From assembly GCA_956465555.1 (NCBI GenBank), contig OY101118.1, positions 2,191,751-2,255,750 on the forward strand: 64,000 nucleotides of DNA, written 5' to 3'. This document shows positions 31,576 through 40,681 of this stretch, piece by piece. Under the pieces are notes generated by a model. The model had not been told where the DNA came from, made no database searches, and was given only the letters and a program-made list of their open reading frames with translations. Every line of letters starts with the position of its first letter. Position 1 is the stretch's first letter. Origin of the DNA: Nitzschia sp. pyKryTriq1 (Eukaryota > Bacillariophyta > Bacillariophyceae > Bacillariales > Bacillariaceae). The translations under genes and the position numbers were made by a program.

Positions 31576-32883
31576 CTACACAGAAAGGGTCCCCTTGCTG
31601 CTAGCGGTTTGTCCTGCACGTCGCTTGTCCACCATGGCGCAAACATGTAGGGCTTTCCCCAGGGCTTGGGCCGTAGCCAACACGGATTCCTTTACGGTCG
31701 CACCTGCCTTGGTTTCAACGATATGGACGGTCATGCGACCATTCATCACCAGTGAATCCAGAACATGCTCCAACATTTCACAGCTCAAAGGACTACCAGC
31801 AGCACCATTTCCATTAGTAATCGTCTCGGGGTCAACGTACTCTTCGCGCCCTAATGTTTCGTGCAAGTTGTGACCCAAATAGGGACGATTGCTCAAATCC
31901 ATTGTGACTTCCACCTCGGCATCCCCCAGTTTCGCCTTGGCAAGCCCCATGCGATTCAATCCTGCCTTGGTCCCCAAAGCTTGGGTCAAACACTGACCGA
32001 TCGCAATGCTCACATCTTCTGCCGTGTGATGATCGTCGACCCACAAATCACCCGTACATCGGATGTTCAATGTTAAATTGGCGTGTTCTGCCAAGACAGT
32101 AAAAAATTCATCCAAAACAGGAACTCCTGTTTCAACGGACGTATCTGCGCAGGAGCCATTCAGTAGTAAATGAACCGAAATAGAGGTTTCCTTGGTCGAT
32201 CGTTCCACTTTGGCTTGTCTTGAGAGCGCCACACTGGCATGATCGTTTTCACTCTTTGACGCAAAGACATTTGGATCATCCAAATACTGACGCAAGGCCC
32301 GAGAAAAAGCCTTGAAAGAAGACTCGACAATATGATGACCGTTCTCGCCCCGGATCTTGCGAAAAGAAACCTCTAGTTGGGACGATTTCGCCAAGGCGCT
32401 CCAAAAACTCTCCACGGCAAAGGTTTCCCACTGTCCAATCTTACTTCGACCCTTGCCTTTGGGATAACTTCCGTAGGGAGCCAATGTATATTCCACTAGG
32501 CGACCCTCCTCACCCGCCGCCGATTTCCGAATGCAGCACTCCACTAGACCTTCATCCAAAGGACAACAGAATCTCGATTCAGCACCATCCACTTTGTCAC
32601 TCAGACGCAATTCAGTGTACATGGCCGATCCCAGTGCGGCACCCACCGTTTCACACAATTGCACTTGATTAGTAGTCGCCCAGCGGTTCTTGTTATCAAT
32701 GGGGGCAAGTTCTTCGTCATTATTCAAATTCAATTCCAGATCCACTTGGAGACCAACACCAATCTGGGCGTGAGAATTGAATTGATCGAGCATGTGATCG
32801 AAAAATCCAATGCCCGTGAGAATGGGAACTCCCGCCTTGGCTTCATTGACCACCTTGAGGTTGGAGATTGAGAATGGAGACAT
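31576..32883 (-). CDS. Tandem imidazoleglycerol-phosphate dehydratase (two complementary IGPD domains)
   Basis: 435 residues from the ATG at 32883 (MSPFSISNLK); the frame is open upstream but that part is unlike the family. IGPD catalyses the dehydration of imidazole glycerol phosphate in histidine synthesis and is normally about 200 residues, with metal-binding motifs around DHML, DDHHTxED and HHIIE. Domain 1 (about 12-205) has GIGFFDHMLDQFNSHAQ (25-41) and GENGHHIVESSFKAFSRALR (179-198) but has RWATTNQVQLCETVG (67-81) where DDHHTxED should be. Domain 2 (about 232-435) has WVDDHHTAEDVSIAIGQ (281-297), GLNRMG and the C-terminal AGQTASSKGTLS, but has VLDEFF for LDHML and ATVKESVLATAQAL for the HHIIE box. 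The motif sets are complementary, so one active site may be shared between the two domains. Confidence 0.88.
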   Translation of the reverse strand: MSPFSISNLKVVNEAKAGVPILTGIGFFDHMLDQFNSHAQIGVGLQVDLELNLNNDEELAPIDNKNRWATTNQVQLCETVGAALGSAMYTELRLSDKVDGAESRFCCPLDEGLVECCIRKSAAGEEGRLVEYTLAPYGSYPKGKGRSKIGQWETFAVESFWSALAKSSQLEVSFRKIRGENGHHIVESSFKAFSRALRQYLDDPNVFASKSENDHASVALSRQAKVERSTKETSISVHLLLNGSCADTSVETGVPVLDEFFTVLAEHANLTLNIRCTGDLWVDDHHTAEDVSIAIGQCLTQALGTKAGLNRMGLAKAKLGDAEVEVTMDLSNRPYLGHNLHETLGREEYVDPETITNGNGAAGSPLSCEMLEHVLDSLVMNGRMTVHIVETKAGATVKESVLATAQALGKALHVCAMVDKRRAGQTASSKGTLSV

Positions 32884-34194
32884 GATGATGATGATGAAAT
32901 TTTCGTTACGTAGTAGGAGTAGATGAGAGAAGCGAATAATATAACGACAACACCGTCGCACGGGTCCTGGTACTGTTAGATGGATAGAATGGCGAAGATT
33001 GATGCATTCCACATTCCACAGCAGTTGCAAGGTCTGCTGCCTCTCGCCTCGCCAATCGCGTGTTCCGAGTTCATCGTTCATCCGTCATCGTCAAACGTTT
33101 TGGAATTTTTTCTGCGGTTGATGGGGATGAAAAAAAGTTTTGCGGCACAGTACTCATTTGTGTAGATTCTACAGAGCGTACCCGCTGCGTAGACGTGTAC
33201 CAGAAACTCCTAGTCGCACGACTCCTCCGAATCATGGACTCAATTGCTCGTTTCGCCGCGTTACCGCGCAATTTCCCCTCTACCACTACGGGTCCAATCT
33301 CTCCAGCTCTACTACGGGTACAGTACGTAGAGACTGGTCACCATACAAATGGGTTTAGTCAAATGAATCTTGTGAACGTGTGGTCGACAAGTTAAAGTCA
33401 TTTGGTCGGTCGGTTTACTCTACTTACTAGAGAGGGTAAACATTTGGAGATCTTCAACGTATTTTCGGTGTGACATTCACTTGACAGCGTATCAGCAGTA
33501 CCGGTTCATATTTCTTCACGAGCACGCGCGTCGACCCGCCAAACGATAATCGACGGTTATTTCTGTGAGACGTAAACGAAATCTGCCGTAATGTGAACCC
33601 GCCAGGTCCCGGTACGAACGAACTGGGACTCGTGCGAAGACTACTAACTGTACCTGTACCGGTACACCCATAAATCCAATTATCTCCGATTAGAGGCGTT
33701 GGAGAACCGCGAACGCACCTCATGCTCGCTTGATGAGTTCGCACGGTCGGACATTCGTGCTATACTATGGTATTGCGAGGAAAATGGATCCCCGAGAAGG
33801 GCCTTTCATTCTTCCGGATCTCCGAATTTTAATAATGGTATACCCGGTATACATATGGTCACCATCCATTATCAACAAGCCGAGAGGGATAGGATAGGCG
33901 CAGAGAACCATACCCAACGATAGGCGCACTAGGTAGAGCTACTCTCTACATACCGGTAGCGAACCAAACAGAATACAGAATGCATGCGAACGGTCGGTGT
34001 TCTTCTGGTCAAAGTCTACTCTACTGTTGTGCGCTATTAAAAAAATTGATGCCTATTACCCCGTTTTATTTGCACGATACTAAAATTTATGGAATTGTAG
34101 ATTGATTCTTCCTCCTAACGGTACCCGCCCCACCACGCACGCCAAGAAGCCACAATTTCCAAAAAGCAAACGCAATTCAAAAGACCTACCAACA
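32884..34194. other. Intergenic region between divergent genes
   Basis: 1.3 kb with no supported gene. Palindromic words are dense: ACCTGTACCGGTACACCCAT near 33650 and GGTATACCCGGTATACATAT near 33837-33855. Confidence 0.4.
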
Positions 34195-35145
34195 ATGATG
34201 CATCATCCTCAACAAGACGAGCAGAGCAAGAAGGCTTTGTCAAAGCTACAAATACTTGCGATCTTTGAAAACAACCAAGCTGTGGAGCTCCTTCGTCGGG
34301 GGCAGTGCGATGCAGCTATCACGCAGTTGTCGGCGTCTCTGAAGAAGCAGCAGAAGGTGATGACCGCTTCACATTCTCTACTATCGGCCGCCGCCACTCC
34401 TGCTGATCATGAAGAACGAATCACCAGGAATCGCTCTTTACTGGTGCTGAGTCTCGATCAGTGCATGACCAGCAGTCGCCGAACAAGTACAACAAGACTA
34501 CCTCCCTCTTCCTCACACCCATTGTTTCGTGCCCCCACCACGGCACCAGCAGCAGAAGAAGCATCTCCCTTTTTCTACGATACCCCGATCAAGATTCCTT
34601 CTCGCCCGGCGCTCTCTTCCTCCTCCTACAACACATCGATCATAATTGCTACAATGGTCATGTTCAATCTGGCTCTCGCTCATCACGTAGCCGCGAACGA
34701 ACTCGTTGTCCAGGGTCGTGCTGGACATACACGGTCGATCCTGCTTCGGAAGAAAGCTGCCACTTTGTACGAGCTAGCTTTTAATCTTCAAGCGGAAGCA
34801 AAGATCAGCAACAATATTCTCTTCACCTTGGCCACGGTGAACAATCTTGGTCTCGCTCACATGCAGAATCACAACGATATCATGTCCAAGATGTACTTTG
34901 ATCATCTCTTGTCGATCATCATGTATGTTGTTGTCAACTGTGGCAGTGTCAATGGGCGGGAAGAACAAGAGCAGAAAGCCCGTTCTCAACTACCATTCTC
35001 AGTCTTCGAGGTTGAAAACTTCTTGCTCAACATCGAAGAGATCAATGGACGAACAAGCTTATCGTCAGGAGCTTCTACTGATGATGATGCTGGGGTGGTG
35101 ATGCTTACTAATAGCGGCACCACCAGAGCAGCTCCCGCGGCCTAG
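34195..35145 (+). CDS. Helical-repeat-like protein, paralogue of the gene at 38002
   Basis: 316 residues from the ATG at 34195; the open frame continues upstream but without an earlier ATG. The N-terminal helix LAIFENNQAVELLRRGQCDA followed by AITQLSASLKK looks like a TPR-type helix pair. Later segments are shared with the gene at 38002: LDQCM, MVMFNLALAHHVAANE, ATLYELAFNLQAE, NNILFTLATVNNLGLAHMQN, YFDHLLSIIMYVVV, and a final APAA. The linker between them is Ser/Pro/Thr-rich and variable. The pair looks like members of a lineage-specific family, perhaps of TPR origin. No partner or function can be named. Confidence 0.75.
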   Translation: MMHHPQQDEQSKKALSKLQILAIFENNQAVELLRRGQCDAAITQLSASLKKQQKVMTASHSLLSAAATPADHEERITRNRSLLVLSLDQCMTSSRRTSTTRLPPSSSHPLFRAPTTAPAAEEASPFFYDTPIKIPSRPALSSSSYNTSIIIATMVMFNLALAHHVAANELVVQGRAGHTRSILLRKKAATLYELAFNLQAEAKISNNILFTLATVNNLGLAHMQNHNDIMSKMYFDHLLSIIMYVVVNCGSVNGREEQEQKARSQLPFSVFEVENFLLNIEEINGRTSLSSGASTDDDAGVVMLTNSGTTRAAPAA

Positions 35146-36177
35146 TAGTAGAGATAAAACTAGTACTAGTGGTGCATTACTACCCCCAAGAACACTGCAT
35201 CGTCTGCTGCTGCTGCTCGTCGTCGTCATTGCTATTGACGACACTGCCGCAAACCACGCTAGTAACAGAGTAAAAATAAAGGCATGAGTAAAAGTAAAGG
35301 CATGAACTACTTCTAGCAACAATAGGCGACTTTGTTCCTCTAACAGAACTGAGGGATGTATGCCACCACGTCCTACCAGCAGCAGCGTGGTCCTCCTCGT
35401 CGTCGCTTCTCGGTCTTCAGTACTTGTAGCACCGCGGAGACGAGTACTACTAGTACTATTATTAGCTGCTAGTAGTAGTAGTAGTTGTTGTTCTTGTCGT
35501 CGTCGTGCTGCTCTTTACAAGAAGGTAGTACGCTATGGCTTCGTAGGTGTGCTACAAGTAGTTGTTCACACCAGAGAAGGAATACAGGTAGAGGATCAGC
35601 ATCAGGAGCATACTCGTACTAGTAGGACCCCTAGTAGTACGAAACAACACGCAGGCGCCGGGGTCGCTCGGTCGGCGATTGATGATGATGATCGTCTTCA
35701 GATTTTCGTACTCGTCGTACCGGTAGCTCGTACAAGCGCGCAGTGCTTGTACTGTAGTGCGAAGCAGCAAGAGATGGCCCCCCGGCGCTGACACCCAAGC
35801 GTGCGCGCGCGCTGGGAACTGCGGACTGCTCCCTTATGACCCGCGCGATAATAAAGAGACATCCGGCCCAAGATAAACGCAATACATTACCAGTAGCCAG
35901 TACTGTACGAGTGGGAGGACTCTCCTCCTTACTACCGACTACCGGTAGTGAACAGTGATACGAGTACGAGTACATAGGGCAGGGAGGTTTCTCGTCTCCT
36001 TTCGGACGGAGGCAGGTGGTGTTGAGAATCCAGTACAACATACCGGTACAACAGATAGCTTATCCTCTTGTCAACTGCTCGTGCATCAAGAGCAGACTTT
36101 CCCTCGCCTCGGTTTCACCTCAATAGCAAAGGAAGATTTTCGAGAGGCTCCCTTGTTTTTAACAAGCATCAGGCAAC
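35146..36177. other. Intergenic region with trinucleotide-repeat tracts
   Basis: 1 kb. Plus-strand frame 35360-35791 is made of Ser/Val/Arg runs from GTC/GTA/AGT triplet repeats (about 35385-35515) and is not supported as a gene. TACCGGTAG-type words occur near 35715, 35940 and 36040. Confidence 0.45.
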
Positions 36178-36849
36178 ATGGGATGGTACCACGACGCAAA
36201 CTTTGACTGGGAGTCTTCAGGAGCAGCACCCAGCGGTACATGTTCGATTAGTAACAAGCCAAAGGCAGAACAACCCCCACCCCCCGCCGCCAAGGCAGAA
36301 GACTCGAAGCCAGCGCCTTCAGGCAACACGGCTTGCCCTTTGCCAGCCGACTCACCGCCTCCCCCACCGCCACCCGATGTTGATTCGATCTTTCACCTTT
36401 GCCAAAAGTCCAAGTGGGAAGAGGCTGTTCGCGACGGTCAACCTTACTTTCCACCGACGTACATGACCGATGGAAAATTCACACGGGCCACCGTCTTTAA
36501 GAAGGATATTGTTTCAACCGCCAACGAGTATTATAAAGAAGTGAAGGGCGAATGGATAGTCCTGGAAATCGACTGCAAGACTCTGTACAGCCTTGGTATT
36601 CCAATTCTCGCTCAAGATGCCCCGGAATCAACGCCAAAGCAGCCTGTGAAATGTCTCAAAGTCTTCGGAGGGCTCTCCACTACGCTTCCTGGACTTGTAA
36701 AGGAGATTTACAAGATGCGAAGATCGACCGATGGTACCTTCCTCAAAGTTATGGATCCACCCAAGCCAACGCCAAAAGAGGAAGAAAAGAAGGAAGAAGC
36801 TCCTTCCAAGGAGAAAGCACGAAGATTCTGGCCGAAGATGAAGAAATAA
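36178..36849 (+). CDS. DUF952-domain protein
   Basis: 223 residues, single exon, starting MGWYHDANFDWESSG; Gly2 makes N-myristoylation possible but unproven. A Pro/Lys/Glu-rich linker (PPPPAAKAED, SPPPPPPP) leads to a DUF952-like domain at about residues 68-185: IFHLCQKSKWEEAVRDGQPY, then FPPTYMTDGKFTRATVFKKD and IVSTANEYYKEVKGEWIVLE, and CLKVFGGLSTTLPGLVKEIY. The usual family words (W..A...G.Y.P..L...GF.H.S, then FPH.YG.L) are recognisable although the GFIHCS box reads GKFTRAT. DUF952 proteins have no settled function. The tail is basic and acidic low complexity ending RFWPKMKK. Confidence 0.75.
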   Translation: MGWYHDANFDWESSGAAPSGTCSISNKPKAEQPPPPAAKAEDSKPAPSGNTACPLPADSPPPPPPPDVDSIFHLCQKSKWEEAVRDGQPYFPPTYMTDGKFTRATVFKKDIVSTANEYYKEVKGEWIVLEIDCKTLYSLGIPILAQDAPESTPKQPVKCLKVFGGLSTTLPGLVKEIYKMRRSTDGTFLKVMDPPKPTPKEEEKKEEAPSKEKARRFWPKMKK

Positions 36850-37400
36850 TTACGTTAGTCGGTCACAGGCGTGTGGTATCTATCTGGGCATCACAGAAAA
36901 GCCGAAAAGAGAATGGCCGAAGTAGCATAGTAGTCTAGTAGATCTGGGGGAGGGAAATTGTTTCGAGCACCATCATTCGAGGAGTCGTCTGTCGACCAGT
37001 TTATTTAGGATCTGTTCTCTGCGTGACGAAGTTAGAAGTTCTTGAGTAGAGAGAGAGAGATCACATTGTACAATCATAGAACGAGTGTACGAATACTGTA
37101 TAAGTACCATTTATGGCACTATTCAGGGACACGCTACTCTTGATTGTAGCGGCTCAAAGATAAAGAATATGTTTTATTCTTACGTTTGCTACGAGTATGT
37201 ACCGGTACTTCCTTTTTTAAAATCAACCGCTCATGGCGCTTGTCAGGCGGCATGGGCTACTGGTACTCTCTCGAGATAGATGAAGCAGTACGGGAGGAGT
37301 ACAAACTAGTAGCCATAGGCTCCGGCATTACAATTAGTACTGCGAGGGAGAAATACAGAGGATTTCTCTCTAGAGTAGTCTACTACGAGCTATAATATAT

Positions 37401-37450
37401 TGTAAAGCCGTGAAAAAGTGCACTGTCTAATTTAGTTACAACAAGTACCT
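37401..37450 (-). repeat. Dispersed short repeat, copy D (inverted)
   Basis: On the minus strand it reads AGGTACTTGTTGTAACTAAA, then TTAGACAGTGCACTTTTTCA and CGGCTTTACA. The 19-base core CTAAATTAGACAGTGCACT is identical to copy B; the CTCTCGACC end is not recognisable. Confidence 0.65.
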
Positions 37451-37664
37451 TGCTTGATCAATTGAGTACCGGTAGAAGCTTACTCTCTCTCTCTAGAGTA
37501 GTACTCCGACAGGTACACTGCTATGTACACGTACTGTATGACAACCACGATTCGCAATTTGCGTACGAATTCACCAGGCACAGGGCACTGTGCTTCTATA
37601 TTTTTAGTCGCAAATCCTACCGGTACTCTACCAGCAGCAGACAATACTACCTACTACAGTATCT

Positions 37665-37800
37665 ACTACTACTACTACTACGACTACTCTCTACTCTCTA
37701 CTACTAGTAGGAGTAGAGAGTAGTAGAGCTAGCTAGCTACTACTAGTACTACTACTAGGTAGTAGAGTAGAGTAGTAGAGTAGATAGAGAGACGACTACG
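37665..37800. repeat. CTA/TAG trinucleotide inverted-repeat tract
   Basis: CTACTACTACGACTACTCTC, CTACTACTAGTAGGAGTAGA and further GTAGAGAGTAGTAGAG words form overlapping hairpins around ACTAGTAG centres. Confidence 0.65.
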
Positions 37801-38001
37801 AGTACAGTACAGTATGTGGAGAGCGAAGGCATCGGCGCCTTTTCCGCATGATTGAAGATTCATTCGAGCATGAACAAGGAAGTTCTGAGAAGCTGAATGA
37901 TGCTCCGACACCACAAAATTTTGATCCTCTTGCTTTCCTTTTAAACACTTTTCCAGCGTTTCTACTATTCCCACAACAACTAGAAACAACCAAACATAGA
38001 A

Positions 38002-38736
38002 ATGGCAGAAACATATCATGTTGATACGTTAGATTTCAATGACACAGTGAAAAAGAATAATGAAGCAGTTTTTCTGATCAAATATGGACTCTACGAGCAA
38101 GCAATTACCCTATTGACAAACGCGCTGACCGTCAACAGAAAGTTGCTCACGAAACCATCGGGAGACGACAAGGAACAAGCTTCATTAGACCAATCTCAGC
38201 GCACATTGGAGCCCCAAATGACGCTGGATCAATGTCTGATCGGTAGTAGAGATGATTCAAGCCTCGCGTGGAATGATCACGAGTTCGGGCTGAGCCCCTA
38301 CATCTATCGCGAAGGAATTCTGATGGCACAGAGGCCACACATTTCTTACCAAACCATTGAAATCTTCTCAACTATCATAATCTTCAACCTTGCACTTGCT
38401 CATCATCTGACAGCGAGTCAAGATAATGCAACGCCGTGGAAGTTGTTGAGAGCTTACAAGCTCTACAATCTTGCGCTTAATTTGCAACGAAAGGAAGATC
38501 CGAAAAATAACTGCAATGTACTTTTCACTCTTGCGACAGTGAACAACATGGCTATTCTCCAATTTGATATCGACGAATCCAAAATTTCCTACGTGGCATC
38601 CTTTGAGTACCTACTCTCAATAGTGCTGCTGCTTTTTGCTCGAGGGGAAGGTTATGGCTGTTTATTGGAAGGTTTTCACACCAACGCCATCAGTGCTCTG
38701 ACAAGTCTCCGTGAGTGTATCGCCCCAGCAGCTTGA
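38002..38736 (+). CDS. Helical-repeat-like protein, paralogue of the gene at 34195
   Basis: 244 residues, single exon, beginning MAETYHVDTLDFND. Shares with the gene at 34195 the N-terminal helix pair (KKNNEAVFLIKYGLYEQAIT followed by LLTNAL), LDQCL, IIIFNLALAHHLTASQ, YKLYNLALNLQRKE, CNVLFTLATVNNMAIL, FEYLLSIVLLLFARG and the same C-terminal APAA. It is shorter in the linker. The order and spacing of the blocks are kept, so the two are true paralogues rather than a chance likeness, but they are diverged and not a recent tandem copy. Function unknown. Confidence 0.78.
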   Translation: MAETYHVDTLDFNDTVKKNNEAVFLIKYGLYEQAITLLTNALTVNRKLLTKPSGDDKEQASLDQSQRTLEPQMTLDQCLIGSRDDSSLAWNDHEFGLSPYIYREGILMAQRPHISYQTIEIFSTIIIFNLALAHHLTASQDNATPWKLLRAYKLYNLALNLQRKEDPKNNCNVLFTLATVNNMAILQFDIDESKISYVASFEYLLSIVLLLFARGEGYGCLLEGFHTNAISALTSLRECIAPAA

Positions 38737-39080
38737 TCGTTCAATTTTTTTGAAAGTGCAATAGAAAATGATCTTGTAGACCATTTTAATTCCAACAATC
38801 AGCGAGTAGCTTTGCCCTCCTTTACCTAGTATCGGCCCTCCGTTCAAAACTGCAGCAGCTTCGAGGAAGGATACCACAAGATGAATGCACAGGGCAATGA
38901 TATCCTGATATTCCCGGAGGAACTCTTTCGTGTGCACCTCTCCGTTTCTTCCGACTCAGTGGCTCCGAAAGCGATAACTCCCCACTTGAGCGTTTTAGCT
39001 TCACTATATCAATGGGAGGTTTGCCGCCCCCTTTGGTCATCTCCTCCTGCAGACACGATTGAGGGGAATGCCCCACCCAC
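38737..39080. other. Intergenic region between convergent genes
   Basis: 344 bases, expected to hold two 3' ends. Nothing else seen. Confidence 0.35.
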
Positions 39081-40079
39081 TCACAAATTTTTCTGCAGCA
39101 GGAAGTATACCAAGTCATTTCGAAAGCAAGTATCACCCCGCGTCACGCATGAGAGAAGATCAGGCCAACACGCCATATTTTCCATAAGAAGCCACTTTCC
39201 TTCAATGATTCCGTTTCGAGTTTGGAAGAGCTCGATTTCTTTAAAACGTCGGATGCATTGGCGCTGTGTCTCGCGTTGATCCTCGCTTGAGTAGTGTTCG
39301 ACCTGGTGTAGAACGATCCCGGAAAGTTTCCATACACTAGTATTGGCTTTCATCGCTCTTGCCAATCCTGCCATTAGTGGTTCCTGTTGATCTAAACACT
39401 CAGAGATTCCCGTCAGTTCTGCGTTGATAATTTGAAGTTTCATTCTAGGTAAATATTGAACGAGACTCGTACTAAGTGCCGTTCCAATTTCAATATTCTC
39501 AGACACATCCAAAGTCTCAAGACTACGGTTTCGAGAAATTGCTTGAAATAATTTCTGAACTTGATCGGGCCGGATGCCAGTCTTCCTTAGGTTGAGCGTC
39601 TTTAGTTTTGTTGTGGACTGCATTATCACGTCTGCCAGGGTTCTACTCGCGTCCCTCGAGGCGAGAACGGAAGGGTAGGATTCGAAAATACCCCAAGAAA
39701 GTGAAAGATCAAGTTCTTCCAATGTTGAGTTCTCCTTGAGCGATCGGAATATTGTCGTAGCAGAGAAAGAAGGAATATGACAGGCACGGATCTTCAGAAT
39801 TCGCAAGGTCGAATTTGCTTGGAGCATTCTCGCAACAACTCCTCCAATGGAGAGACTGGTGCAAGAAATTTCCAGTCGATATAGATACATATTTTGCTCC
39901 ATAGCCTTCATCAGAGACGGCAAGACATCTTCGATGGCCACTTGAATGGAAGTGACAGAAGGATCGTTTTCTCGAATCTTCCGGATTTTGTACGAAAGTC
40001 GACGGCAGTATCGGGCGACATGCCGCTCGGTCATTTTCGAAGCAATCTCGTCATCCTGCTCATGGGGATGTCGCTGCAT
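39081..40079 (-). CDS. Leucine-rich-repeat protein (ribonuclease-inhibitor-like)
   Basis: 332 residues, single exon. After a charged N-terminal helix region, LRRs run from about residue 55 to 230: MYLYRLEISCTSLSIGGVVA, STLRILKIRACHIPSFSATT, STLEELDLSLSWG, TKLKTLNLRKTGIRPDQVQK, RSLETLDVSENIEIGTALST and LQIINAELTGIS. The pattern (LxxLxLxxxxI...) is that of RI-type repeats. The last 100 residues are less regular. There is no kinase, F-box or membrane segment, so it is probably a scaffold; no partner can be named. Proteins of this general type are common in diatoms. Confidence 0.8.
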   Translation of the reverse strand: MQRHPHEQDDEIASKMTERHVARYCRRLSYKIRKIRENDPSVTSIQVAIEDVLPSLMKAMEQNMYLYRLEISCTSLSIGGVVARMLQANSTLRILKIRACHIPSFSATTIFRSLKENSTLEELDLSLSWGIFESYPSVLASRDASRTLADVIMQSTTKLKTLNLRKTGIRPDQVQKLFQAISRNRSLETLDVSENIEIGTALSTSLVQYLPRMKLQIINAELTGISECLDQQEPLMAGLARAMKANTSVWKLSGIVLHQVEHYSSEDQRETQRQCIRRFKEIELFQTRNGIIEGKWLLMENMACWPDLLSCVTRGDTCFRNDLVYFLLQKNL

Positions 40080-40681
40080 AATGCTAAAGTACTATTGCTC
40101 AAAGCAAATAATTCCTTTGACGATGACCTTCTTGATCTATCTCGAGGTCGTGCCTAATTTTAAATAAGACGAGGGGCGAGTTGCCCGACGAAACTTTCGC
40201 TCGACACATACATCGTCACATCATCATAGATCTGATGGTAGTGCGTGACATGGGAATCGTGTTGGCATCCGGGATGCCGACAAATTGTGAGCTCGCATAG
40301 GAGTTTCAATAAACATACCCGCGCCAGCAAGCCAGAAAAAGGCGCGCCAGTCTTGCAGTCCACCCAACCGTCAAGGTTACTGCGTATTGAAATACTTGTC
40401 CGAACTCGTACACGTGTACACGTGCCGGTTAGGTGGAACAAAAGATCGTGTCGCGGGTCGTCTGTCGTCTTCCCGAATCATCATCCCGAAAAAAAAGGGA
40501 AAGCAGAAGGTTCGATGAAAGCCATAGAAGAACCGGCAATGAGCGATGAGGTACATATGAAGGAAGGCGATTGATCACCTTGCGTTAAGGATAGATGAAC
40601 AGTTTTGGGAATGTTTGTCAGTATAACAGAGCAATTTGAAAGGCGATGAAACGTCAGTCCGCGTAGCGTCGAAAATATATC
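40080..40681. promoter_or_regulatory. Divergent intergenic region
   Basis: 602 bases between the LRR gene and the BMT5-like gene. Includes CGTACACGTGTACACGTGCC near 40407, a dense CACGTG/GTACAC palindrome. No gene seen. Confidence 0.4.

Larger units (their letters stand above)
36850..38001. other. Intergenic region with dispersed repeat copy D and CTA/TAG hairpins
   Basis: 1.15 kb with no supported gene. Contains an inverted copy of the dispersed repeat (37401-37450), a GTACCGGTAC word at 37199, and a long run of CTACTACTA...TAGTAGTAG inverted repeats at about 37665-37800. Confidence 0.5.

Noticed and set aside
31576-32883. IGPD tandem as a pseudogene or assembly duplicate
   Set aside because: The frame is uninterrupted and the two domains are well diverged. 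Motif losses are complementary rather than random, which argues for a working protein.
35360-35791. Plus-strand 143-residue Ser/Val/Arg-rich frame
   Set aside because: Formed by GTC/GTA/AGT triplet repeats; no family likeness, no good start context.
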